Shown in pieces: positions 26,034-36,427 of a stretch of 64,000 nucleotides of DNA (its first letter is position 1; each line of letters begins with the position of its first letter). The notes below the pieces were generated by a model. That model was not told where the DNA came from, did not search any database, and saw only the letters and a program-made list of their open reading frames with translations. Both the position numbers and the translations under genes were made by a program. This stretch comes from Andrena cerasifolii. Its lineage: Eukaryota > Arthropoda > Insecta > Hymenoptera > Andrenidae. Where the stretch lies: NCBI RefSeq assembly GCF_050908995.1, contig NC_135130.1, forward strand, positions 8,053,001-8,117,000. The letters are read 5' to 3'.

Positions 26034-29000
26034 ATGAACTTCGAGGGCGGTCGTCATTGTAAAATCATACGATCGATGGGTGTGCCACTGGGTCTCTGGC
26101 CTTATCGGCGCACAATTTTTAGCAAACTTAACGGCGCTGTCGTTGTAGCAATTATCGTTCTTTGCATACTAGCGCAGGTATCAAGCTTTTATTTCTTTCT
26201 TTGGCTCGTTCGAGCTGGAATGCTAACAGCTGTACTCCGGCCACCTTACTTGAGATATTGGATTCGAATTAGTGTTGTATAAAGCTCGAGTCTTCAAAGT
26301 TTTAAGTCTTAACCTTAAGGGGAGGTTCCGGTCTACAACCCCAAAAATAGGTGATATTTAGGAATTAATTAAAGGAAAACTACTGCATATATTTTAATGG
26401 GAGTTTTTGCATTGTATTAAGGGTGTCTTAAATTATAGAAATATATTTTTTGTTTTATAATTAATCATTCCAGACGGCCCTGGGTAGCCGTTAAAGTCAA
26501 GGCGTCAAAAAATTGATCCAAATCGGTGGGCGCTGTGTCTCCAAAAGTTATTATCCGATTCGACTGAAACCCTTTTTATTTTGAAGATTATTCTTCTGTC
26601 TAGGGGGGGGGGGCTAGAAAACAATTATAAAAAATGACATTTTTTAGAAAATAACGATACTTCAATTTTGAAATCACTTTCCCCTGTATTTTTCGTCCTT
26701 TCAACGCCTTTGAAAATTATAAATTTTTAATTTTTTGTAATTGTTTCTAGTCTCCCCCCTAGCCAGAAGTATATTCTTCAAAATAAAAAAGGTTTCAGTC
26801 GAATCGGATAGTAATTTTGGGAGATACAGCGCCCACCGTTTTGAGAACACTGTTTCGAGAAAAACGCGTTTAAAGTTTTACGCGAGTGCCGAGTGGCCGG
26901 GTGTTACCCATGCATTTGCCGCTACTCAAATGCCTATAACTTCGGGAATTTTACGAATTTCAACAAATCCTTTTAAACACGTATTCCTAAAAGATTGAAC
27001 GTTCGAAAAATGAAATAAAAAAAAATCGACATTAAAACCAGAACCTCCCCTTAAAGGTTCGAGCCTTTAGAGTTTGAACCGCGACTCGAGCTCTTGAAGC
27101 TCGCGGCTCGAAGCTCATTTTAACAACACTAATTCGAATTGAGTCACCATATCATTGAGATTCTGAATTGGGATCCTTGCTTGATGGATCTTACTCTTCA
27201 CTTATTTATCTTCTTTTTTAAAAAATTCAATTGCTAGCACTCCACTTGCACAGCGATTTATCAGGAACGGTTAAGGGAGCGTTTACTAGCGGGGGGTAAT
27301 TGCAGCTAGCAGTGTTTATCACGCACGAGTTCAGTATGGATCTGTTTCTTAAGATCATGAACGGTATCGTACCGCTAACGGTGTACATAGTGAAGTATTC
27401 CATTTTCACGTGGAAAGTGGCCGAGGTAGGCATTTCTACATTATCTACCGAAATCATTACACGTGGATGCTTAAAAATGAAGGAATACTGGCACGAGGTG
27501 TAAATACAAATTCATTTTATTGAATCGTAATCAATATAATTAAGTTACATTTACCCCAGCACAGTGTTTCGTAAGTTTCTCTATTCTTAAGCGAATAGAC
27601 ACAGTTTAATTACTTTACACGCGATTATCCAGTTAAGGTACATCTTCGAGTGGATCCAAAGCGACTATGATTCACTGACTAACGAGAGGGAGCTTCGATT
27701 GATAGAAAAGTTTGCCGACCGAGGAGTATCCTTCAGCAAGTTCTTCTTGTGTGAGTACCGAAATTATTTACTGCCTAGCTCATTAAGCGAAAACATCGAG
27801 GGCCATTTCTGGCACAGGAACTACGAAATTCAGCATTTTCTTTAAAGATAGAATTTACACGCGGGTGGGTCAGAAAAGACTCGGAGATCGTAGCAGAAGC
27901 AACTGTTTTAGACTCTATGCATTGAGAGCAACGCCGGACTAAAGCACATTTTTTTTTAAATTAACTTAGTAGCATTAATGCATTCCAATAGGCTCTACTA
28001 ATCATATAAAATAGGAAAAAGTAATTTTTTTCAATACAGGTTAGTCCGTTGTTGCTCTCAATGCCTGATATCGTTTGTACATACCTAACTAGAACGAAAT
28101 AATTGTGTAAAACCAGCGGCCGTAGCCGTGATGGAAACACCGGTTCTCGTTAGATCACCGAAGTTAAACATCACGGGGCGGTGTACTGGGGAAAGATGGG
28201 TGACCACCTTTCTCCCGGTGCGCTGCTGCTGCTGGGACCCGAAGGAGAGAGGAGGGAAAAATTAATGACTAATGTTCGTTGGGCAATATAAGCAAAAATG
28301 TGTGTAAAAACACAAAAAAAACAAAAATACAAATAAAAATAATTGAGTAAATCTATTAGACACACTTCACTCGTTAAATATATCTCCATTGTTTCAGATG
28401 GTTTCCCAATTGCATTGATATTTATCATATTTTCGTTCCTGCCAGAAGTCATCAACATAGGTGTACCATTTAATGATTCCCGTTCGCTGAAAATGCCCAT
28501 CATGATCGAATACTTCGTTGATCAAGATCGATACTTCTACTGGATTGTATTGCACATCGACTTTACCGTGGTCTTTGGTATTGCCATCCTGATTGTCACA
28601 GAGTCTATATTCATATATTTCATCACCCACGCGTGCGCATTATTTGAAATTATCGGGTAATGAATTTTAATCGCAAATTCTCAGAAATCTTACAAACCGC
28701 CGATAGTTATATTTTTAAAAGTGATTACTATAGTTATAACGAAACCAAGTGACCAGCAAGATCGCTGGGCTCTATTACTTCTAGTACAGTATGACCCGTT
28801 GAAATATGCAGGGCATTCGGCAAGAGATAAAGGAGCTGATTCTACGTGAGAGAATTGGACGAAAATGAAGAGTGACGAATTTGCGGAAGAAGCTTGGCTT
28901 TTTAGTTATTAACATTTTAAGTATTCCAGCGAGGTGCCCCTGAAGCAGGGCAACTCGGGGGTCAGGAGTGCGCGACGGGCTACAGTCACCACAAAAGGCT

Positions 29001-30717
29001 ATCCTGCTCTACGCGCACAGCTGACCGCTGAGTTGCCATCTCCAGGCGTCCCAGATCTGAATCTTTAAATATAAATAACAGAAAAATCAGATTTTCGTGT
29101 TATTTTGCCACGTAGAATCACTTCTTTCCTCTTTCACTACCTGTTGCCCAACACCCTCTATATATATATATGCATTATTCTAAAAATATAAATTTTGTAA
29201 TATTTCCTTCAATTTCTCGAGAATTCTCGGGAATTCTCAAGAAGTATGACCCGATTTCTGATTTCTCGAGGAACAAAAAATATCGAGAAATCAGGAACAC
29301 GATATGTACGCATGTACAGAGGGTAATTAATCGTACATTTATAGAGATCGCGTGGAACGGGTGTTGGAAAGTAGTATTCTAAACGTTCTTCGTGGTAAAA
29401 CGTATTTGTCGATACATGGTCAATTAGTAGCCATCATTCAACTGCATCAACGAGTACTCAAGTGGGTATAAAATGCTAGAAATTTGAAAACCGTGTTATG
29501 GAGCGATTCGATAAAAATCTTATTGTTAAAGGTTCATTGAAAACTTGAATACCTCCATGCTTACACATTATTGCATACTGATTGCTATTGGGGTGGTTTC
29601 GTTAAGTATGAACCTCTACATCGTGAGTAATATATTTATGCAAATCATTCTCATGAGCACTAGGTTGTCGAGGAGATTCTCTTGGTTTGATTTCTTCTTC
29701 AATGTGAAGTAATATAAAAAGGCGTTCTTGTCATGGGCGTCCGAAGGTTTTTGAAAAAATAGTCGCTTATTTTTAAAAATATGAATGTGAATATTTCTAA
29801 ATTTTGGATTTAAATTTTGAATTTCATTGGCACTACAAAATGACCGAAAAAATGCAAGCGGGCTACTCGTTTTTCCATTACTATATTTTTTTTCACCGTC
29901 ACTCCAAAGTCACCCCTCCCGGAAAGAAGTCTATGGACGCCCATGGTTCTCGTTTTCCCTCAACTAGCATTTGCCTTCCGAAAAATGGAACCCCTTCGAT
30001 ATACGTGCCACGGAGAATTCCTACAGCAATCTACCCCGAGCGCACTACGTTTACTTTGTGCAAACAACTGTGTCTGAAGTAACTCTTGTTCGTTATTCAC
30101 CGTCGCTAGCTGGCCAGAGAATTGTTGCTGATGAAAGTCACTCCCGAAATGTTAACTGTAATAATAGTGACCGTAGCCCATTTCTTCTACATGGGTTGTG
30201 GTAATTACGTTAGCCAAATTCTGTTGGACAAGGGCGACGAACTGTTCACGAAAACGTGAGTAGTTATTCATCCCCTTTATCAGTTGGTGGTATTCGATGC
30301 GACTATTTGTTATTAAATTCTTGAAAATTGCCTTTCCTTTGGCCGATGAAAATCAGTAATAATGAAAACAGGTGGTCCTTGAAATGTTCATTACTGGAAA
30401 CGCTTGAAAAACAATAGTCGAAACTGTTTATACCGAAAAATGTACGGAACCGTTTGCAATCTACAGGTACTATACAAGGTGGCACGAAGCACCCTTGCCG
30501 GTGCAAAAAATATTCTTTTACATTCGACAAAGATGCATGCAACCTACGGGACTCGTGTTCGGTGGCCTTTACACTGGTTCACTCGAATTCTTATCCAAGG
30601 TAAACGTTTCACAAGCAACAGTAGCTTAGGAAAGAGGAAGAACAAGACTCGATCTTTTACTTTCAGCTAGTGAACACATCGATGTCGTATTTCATGGTAC
30701 TCTACTCTACGGCTTAA
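26034..30717 (+). CDS. Odorant receptor OR-A (7tm_6 family)
   Basis: Nine coding exons at 26034-26177, 27306-27425, 27633-27750, 28398-28656, 29345-29461, 29532-29622, 30110-30255, 30467-30599 and 30667-30717 join in phase to 392 residues with no stop or frameshift. Insect ORs are seven-helix proteins with inverted topology that form odour-gated cation channels with Orco in sensory-neuron dendrites. Family signs are the start MNFEGGRHCKIIRSMGVPLG then LWPY, several hydrophobic segments, the exon 4 end THACALFEIIG, the exon 8 PLPVQKIFFYIRQR...GGLYTGSLEFLSK and the terminal SYFMVLYSTA. Exon 5 starts at the TTATAG|A acceptor, the only one that keeps frame. Intron 1 holds a hAT element with a piggyBac-type element inside it; introns 3 and 4 hold MITEs and a 5S-like sequence. 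OR-B is its closest paralogue. Ligand unknown. Confidence 0.93.
26270..27131. mobile_element. hAT-type non-autonomous element in OR-A intron 1
   Basis: The termini are TAGTGTTGT and ACAACACTA, flanked by an exact 8-bp duplication ATTCGAAT (26262-26269 and 27132-27139). Both features are characteristic of the hAT superfamily. OR-B has the uninterrupted site once, at 32220-32227, so the insertion postdates the A/B duplication or is missing from B. Subterminal sequence is rich in CTCGAG/GAGCTC-like words. No transposase frame is present. Most of its length is a second element. Confidence 0.9.
26319..27050. mobile_element. piggyBac-type element nested in the hAT element
   Basis: Ends GGGGAGGTTCCGGT and ACCAGAACCTCCCC are inverted repeats flanked by TTAA on both sides (26315-26318 and 27051-27054). 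Inside, long subterminal inverted repeats (about 26525-26620 and 26752-26845) share GGGCGCTGT, CCGATTCGACTGAAACC and CTTCTG words. It is 732 bp and non-coding; a frame across 26741-26998 is a by-product. Confidence 0.85.
27919..28064. mobile_element. MITE in OR-A intron 3 (146 bp)
   Basis: The left end GCATTGAGAGCAACG followed by CCGGACTAA is matched by the right end TTAGTCCG followed by TTGCTCTCAATGC. The interior is AT-rich. OR-B retains the right end (to 33505), but its left end is removed by a deletion, so the element predates the A/B duplication. Confidence 0.75.
28116..28240 (+). pseudogene. 5S rRNA-derived sequence in OR-A intron 3
   Basis: The stretch follows 5S rRNA over most of its length, with blocks CACCGGTTCTCGTT, GATCACCGAAGTTAA, GATGGGTGACCACCT and CCGGTGCGCTG. 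The internal control elements (A-box-like GAAGTTAAAC region and GATGGGTGACC) are largely kept, while the arms differ from a functional 5S gene. It is either a 5S pseudogene or the head of a 5S-derived SINE. A near-identical copy lies at the same place in OR-B. Confidence 0.8.
28810..29158. mobile_element. MITE family M1 in OR-A intron 4
   Basis: It begins 154 bp after exon 4, as in OR-C, and contains the family words GATTCTACGTGA, GACGAAAATGAAGAGT, TTAGTTATTAACATTTTAA, a GC-rich hairpin and CACGTAGAATCAC. Equal distances from exon 4 in three genes show an insertion inherited through duplication. Non-coding. Confidence 0.85.
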
Positions 30718-30949
30718 AAATTCAATTGGAAAGCAGCGTGGCCTTATTAAGCCACTGTACCGACTGATTCAGATATACAACGCTGACTGACTTCAGCTTT
30801 CTAATAACTTATATTTACCATTGTCATTTATTATCTAAGCCACGTTACTCCGCTTCAGCAGTTTACACAGTAACACAATTCCCACTAGTACTTACATTGT
30901 AATCGAACACATGTAAATAGTTCACAAGATACACGTTATCAATTTTAAC

Positions 30950-31405
30950 TAACACACTACTCGCGGTTAGACGTTCATTTATAAAGCGCGCAACAAATGC
31001 GGAGAGAAGCTACAACACGTCCGTTCACCATGGAAGTCGGCGCAACAGTGCAACGTATTCGCAGTAAACGATCGATTCTAGGCTCCTCTACGCGTGCGTA
31101 AAATCCCCCCGGGTAATATTCCCCATAAAAGTCAGAATAATGGAGAGCCTACTCGACCCCTCGCACCTGCGACCCCTACGCACTGTGCACCTTCAAACAA
31201 CAGGTGATATTCTCCCCTTCTTTCTTTCGGCGAGGGCAATTACCCCCGATGTTGCAAACTTTGCCTCCGCCGTCGAATTTCTCGCCAGCTTGAGTGACAA
31301 TCGTAAAACGAAAATACAGGGAATGTAGAATAATATGAAAAACCCCCAGGGGAAGTTTGATGGAAATAATGCACCTCCACGCAGTCGTGTCTCGGACGGG
31401 GAAAG
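30950..31405 (+). promoter_or_regulatory. OR-B upstream block, with an internal deletion
   Basis: Carries the shared upstream landmarks, with the CATAAAAG box at 31124-31131, 282 bp before the ATG. Unlike the other three genes it lacks the segment of about 45 bp containing ATAATCGAGCACCGTCACGC that normally follows the box. Confidence 0.55.
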
Positions 31406-34400
31406 ATGAACTTCGAGGGCGGTCGTCAATGTAAAATCATACGATCCATGGGTGTGCCACTGGGTCTCTGGCCTTATCGGCGCACAATTTTTAGCAAACT
31501 TAACGGTGCTGTCGTTGTAACAATTATTTTTCTTTGCATACTCGCGCAGGTACCAAGCTTTCATTTCTTTCTTTGGTTCGTTCGACCTGGAATGCTAACA
31601 GCTGTAGGGGAGACCGGGGCTGGTTGATACAGGGGGCAAGTTGATACAGACGAATTATCTCGACACCGTATATATGTAGCTTCATTTCAGCGAGACATGC
31701 GAAGATTGTTGTTCAATTCTTTCCTACGATCCAGCGTACGTCTGTGCACATTGACTTTAACAATCGTTTTTGTTAACTGTTTTCGTTTACATAGAGAAAA
31801 AGTAAATAGTTTTGATACATCCAAATTGATCGTCCAAATAACATTTTTTTCATTCAGTTTGTATGCATTTTCTCTGGGTTTCGATTACTATATATTAAAG
31901 AGGAAGGACCAAAGTGTATTTTGGAATATTTGTTGTTAAGTAATTAATTCAAATAAATAATGAAAAAAATTGAAAACAGAATAACGTATCAACTAGCCCC
32001 GAAGTGAGGTAAATTGGTACATTTTAGTTTCGTCCAAATATTTTTCCATTCACTTTGTATGTGTTTTCTCAACTTTTCATTTATAATATATTAAAGAGGA
32101 AGGACCAAAGTATATTTTAGCATATTTGTTATCAAGTAATTAATTCAAACAAAAATGAAAAAAAAACATTGAACTAGCCCCGGTCTCCCCAACTCCGGCC
32201 ACCTTACTTGAGACATTGGATTCGAATTGAGTCAAGATATCGTTGAGATTCTGAATTGGGATCCTTGCTTGATGTGTCTTACTCTTCACTTATTTATTTT
32301 CTATTTAAAACATTCGATTGCTAGCACTCCACTTGCACGACGATTTATCAGGAACGGTTAAAGGAGTGTTTACTAGCGGGGGATAATTGCAGCTAGCAGT
32401 GTTTATCACGCACGAGTTCAGTACGGATCTGTTTTTTAAGATCGTGACTGGTATCGTACCGCTAACGGTGTACTTAGTGAAGTATTCCATTTTCACGTGG
32501 AAAGTGGCCGAGGTAGGCATTTCTACATTATCTAACGAAATCATTACACGTGGATGCTTAAAATTGAAGGAATACTGGCACGAGGTGTAAAAACAAATTC
32601 ATTTTATTGAATCGTATTGAATATAATTAAGTTGCATTTACCCCAGCACAGTGTTTCATAAGTTTCTCTATTTTTAAGCGAATAGACACAGTTTAATTAC
32701 TTTACACGCAATCATCCAGGTAAGGTATATCTTCGAGTGGATTCAAAGCGACTATGATTCATTGACGAACGAGAGGGAGCTTCGATTGATAGAAAAGTTT
32801 GCCGACCGAGGAGTATCCTTCAACAAGTTCTTCTTGTGTGAGTACCGAAATTATTTACTGCCTAGCTAACTAAGGGAAAACATTGAGGGCCATTTCTGGC
32901 ACAGGGACTACGAAATTAAACATTTTCTTTAAAGATAGAATTTACACGCGGGTGCAAAAGCACATTTTTTTTAAAATTAACTTACAAGGAGAGCATTTCA
33001 GGTGTCCGCCTCCGATCATTTTGATTTTTGGATATGTTATAGAGGACCGAAAAATAAGAAATACGTGTTTTTTTTATTTTTCCCCGTTTACATATTTGAG
33101 GGTGAAAACTGCGTTCAAAGTTAGGGTTGAAAAATCATTTTTGTGGAATATCTCGAGAACTATTAGAGGTAGGGGAATAGTGTCAATGGACGAATTTTGT
33201 GTCTTTGAATGCGAAATATGACTGACTCACCAGATTTTCAAAAATCCACAACAATGATTTTTCCACCCCAACTTTGAACGCAGTTTTCACCATCCAAATA
33301 TGAAAACGGGGAAAAAGAAAAAAACACGTATTTCTTATTTTTCGGTCCTCTATAACATATCCAAAATTCAAAATGATCGGAGACGGACACCTAAAATACT
33401 CTCCTTGTTAGTAGCATTAATGCATTCCAATAGGCTCTACTAATCATATAAAATAGGAAAAAGTAATTTTTTTCAATACAGGTTAGTCCGTTGTTGCTCT
33501 CAATGCCTGATATCGTTTGTACATACCTAACTAGAACGAAATAATTGTGTGAAACCAGCGGCCGTAGCCGTGATGGAAACACCGGTTCTCGTTAGATCAC
33601 CGAAGTTAAACATCACGGGGCGGTGTACTGGGGAAAGATGGGTGACCACCTTTCTCCCGGTGCGCTGCTGCTGCTGGGACCCGAAGGAGAGAGGAGGGAA
33701 AAATTAATGACTAATGTTCGTTGGGCAATATAAGCAAAAATGCTTGAAACGCCATCCTGTGTAAAAACACAGGAAAAACAAAAAAACAAATACAAATAAT
33801 TGAGTAAATCTATTAGACACACTTCACTCGTCAAATATATCTCCATTGTTTCAGATGGTTCGGCAATTGCATTGATATTTATAATATATTCGTTCCTGCC
33901 AGAAGTCATCAACATAGGTGTACCATTTAATGATTCCCGTTCGCTGAAAATGCCCATCATGATCGAATACTTCGTTGATCAAGATCGATACTTCTACTGG
34001 ATTATATTGCACATCGACGTTAGCGTGATCCTGGGTTTTACCATCCTGATTGTCACAGAGTCCACATTCGTACATTTCACCACCCACGCGTGCGGATTAC
34101 TCGAAATTGTCGGGTAATGAATTTTAATCGCAAATTCTCAGAAATGTTACAAACCACTGATAGTTATATTTTTACAAATGATTACTATAGTTGCAACGAA
34201 ACTAAGTGACCAGCAAGAGGTTCTATTACTTCTAGCGCAACATGATCCGTTGAAATATGTAGAGTATTCGGCAGCAGATAAAAAACGATTTTAAAATAAA
34301 AAAGTAATGTTTCGCTTTGCACAAATTTTGTATTAAATAAATAAATATATGAATTATATTTAATATCTGTTGATTCATTTATACAAGGTTTGTGCAAATT

Positions 34401-35679
34401 AGACAGGAATGAACAATTAGTTAAAGGTTTCTTGTGCTTTGATAAATATTATCAACATTATTCCAAAAATATAAATTTTGTAATATTTTTTTCAATTCCT
34501 CGAGAATTCTCGGGAATTCTCAAGGAGTATGATCCGATTTCTGATTTCTCGGGAAGCGAAAAATATCGAGAAATCAGGAACACCATATGTATGCATATCC
34601 AGAGGGGAAATAATCGTACATTTATAGCGGGCGCGTGGAACGCGTGCTGGAAAGTAGTATTCTAAATGTTCTTCGTGGTGAAACGTATTTGTCGATACAC
34701 GGTCAATTAGTAGCCACCATTCAGCTGCATCAACGAGTACTCATGTGAGTATAACTTGATTCAAATTTGAAAATCTCATTTCGGAGCGATTTGATAAAAA
34801 TCTTGAATTTGTTAAAGGTTCATTGCAAACATGAATACCTCTTTCATCCCCCATTACTGGATACTAATTGCTATCGGCGTGGTTTCGTTGAGCATAAACC
34901 TCTACATCGTGAGTAATATATTTATGCAAATCATTCTCCTGAAAACTAGAATGCTAAAGAGATTCTCTCGATTTGATTTCTTGTTGAATGTGAAGTAAAA
35001 TAAAAAGGATACCACTTCGTCCAAGCAAAGGTGCCTCGGAGTAACACTTCTTCTTATTTTCACTGTCGCTAGCTGGCCAAAGAAATGTTGCTGATGAAAG
35101 TCACTGCCGAATTGTTAACTGCGCTGTTACTGGTCATTGCTCATTTCTCTTACATGGGCTACAGTAATTACATTAGCCAAATTCTGTTAGACAAGGGCGA
35201 TGAACTGTTCACAAAAACGTGAGTACTAGTATCCATCCCCCTTATCAATACTCGGTGTGACTATTTATTACTAAATTTAAAAAAATTGTAATTCCTTTTA
35301 TATTGGATATCAATAATATTGCAAAGTAGTTCTTCTTAAAGTGTTTAATACCAGAAACTATTGTAACTAGTACTCGAAATTGTTCACACTGGAAAACGTA
35401 GGAAAACAGTTTGCAATCTACAGATACTGCTCAAGATGGCACGAGTCACCCTTGCCAGTACAAAAGATGTTGCTGTACATTCGACAAAGAAGCTTGCAAC
35501 CTACTGGCCTCGATCTTGGTGGCCTTTACAGTGGTTCATTGGAGTTCTATTCCAAGGTAAACGTTTTAAAAGCTGCGAGTGCACAGACGAGAGAAGAGAA
35601 ATAACAAGAAGCGATCTCTAACTTTCAGCTACTGAACACATCGATGTCGTATTTCGCGGTACTCTACTCTACGGCTTAA
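31406..35679 (+). CDS. Odorant receptor OR-B (7tm_6 family)
   Basis: Exons at 31406-31549, 32393-32512, 32720-32837, 33855-34113, 34628-34744, 34818-34908, 35073-35218, 35424-35556 and 35629-35679 encode 392 residues with no disruption. Exon lengths are identical to OR-A, C and D. Like the others it should be a ligand-specific subunit of an OR/Orco cation channel in olfactory neurons. The N terminus (MNFEGGRQCKIIRSMGVPLG) and exon 4 are nearly the same as OR-A, while exons 6-8 differ more. Its intron-3 and intron-4 sequences align with OR-A, so A and B are a recent duplicate pair. Three elements disturb its introns: a 584-bp TIR element in intron 1, a PIF/Harbinger-like MITE in intron 3, and a replaced M1 interior in intron 4. 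All splice sites remain consensus. Confidence 0.93.
31607..32190. mobile_element. TIR element in OR-B intron 1 (584 bp)
   Basis: The ends are GGGGAGACCGGGGCTGGTT and, inverted, AACTAGCCCCGGTCTCCCC. The OR-A paralogous site reads CTGTACTCCGG without the insert, and the OR-B flanks (CTGTA and AACTCCGG) fit a TA duplication with one substitution. An internal tandem duplication shares AAAGAGGAAGGACCAAAGT, at about 31845-31975 and 32038-32165. No transposase frame. Confidence 0.8.
32985..33407. mobile_element. PIF/Harbinger-like MITE in OR-B intron 3
   Basis: The arms are long inverted repeats beginning CAAGGAGAG and ending CTCTCCTTG. Both contain GGTGTCCGxCTCCGATCAT and TATAGAGGACCGAAAAATAAG. 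It is flanked by TTA on both sides (32982-32984 and 33408-33410), and OR-A has the empty site with a single TTA at 27966-27968. A three-base TTA duplication fits the PIF/Harbinger superfamily. It landed inside the older GCATTGAGAGC MITE. Confidence 0.9.
33558..33684 (+). pseudogene. 5S rRNA-derived sequence in OR-B intron 3
   Basis: Almost identical to the OR-A copy, with the same blocks (CACCGGTTCTCGTTAGATC, GATGGGTGACCACCT) and the same differences from a functional 5S gene. The copy was carried along by the A/B duplication rather than inserted twice. Confidence 0.8.
34258..34620. repeat. M1 remnant with replaced interior in OR-B intron 4
   Basis: The left end of the M1 MITE (GTATTCGGCAGCAGATA) begins 148 bp after exon 4, but the hairpin body is missing. 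In its place is AT-rich sequence with a short inverted pair (GCACAAATTTTGTAT and ATACAAGGTTTGTGC). The 3' part, with GAGAATTCTCGGGAATTCTC, again matches OR-A. Confidence 0.6.
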
Positions 35680-35939
35680 AAATTCAATTAGAAGGAAGCG
35701 TTGTCACTTACGATACTTATGATAACACATTAAACCACTGTACTGACTGTAATTGACTTAGGTATAAAATGCTGACTGACTTCTATTCTCTTATAACTCA
35801 TATTTATCATTTTCACTTATATAAGCCCCGATAATCCTATTTATCATTTAACACAGCAAGTCAATTACCGCTTACATTGTAATCAAGCACAGGTAAATAC
35901 CTCACAAGATACACATTATCCATGTTAACTAATATACTC

Positions 35940-36427
35940 ACTCTCAACTAGACGATTAATTTAAAAAAACGCCACAAATGCGGAGAGAAGCTAAAACACG
36001 TCCGTTCGCCATGGAAGTCGGCGCAACAGTGCAACGTGTTCCCCACGATCGATCGGTTGTCGGCTCCTCTGCGCGCGCGTAAAGTCCCCCTCGGGTAAAA
36101 TCTCCCATAAAAGCCACGATAATCGAGCACCGTCACGCGTGTCGCGCGAATCTCCGTAACACTCCACCCCCCGCACCTGCAACCCCTACGCACTGTCTAT
36201 CTTCAAACCGCAGGTGTTCTCCCCTCGGTGTATTCACCCCTTTTCTCCTTCGACGAATAAAATTACCTCAGAAGTTGCAAACTTTGCCTCCGTCCTCGAA
36301 ATTTCTTGCCAGCTTGAGTGACAATCGTAAAACGAAAATGCAGGGAATATAGAATAATATGAAAACCCGAGGGAAAGCTCGACGGAAATAATATACCTGC
36401 AGGCAGTCGTGACTCGAACGGGGAAAA
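35940..36427 (+). promoter_or_regulatory. OR-C upstream block
   Basis: Shares the block found before the other OR genes, including AATGCGGAGAGAAG, GTCGGCGCAAC, TAATCGAGCACCGTCACGCG and a CATAAAAG box at 36106-36113, 322 bp before the ATG. Regulatory role inferred from conservation. Confidence 0.55.

Noticed and set aside
28116..28240. A functional 5S rRNA gene
   Set aside because: Several arms and terminal bases differ from 5S, and it sits in an intron with an identical duplicated copy.
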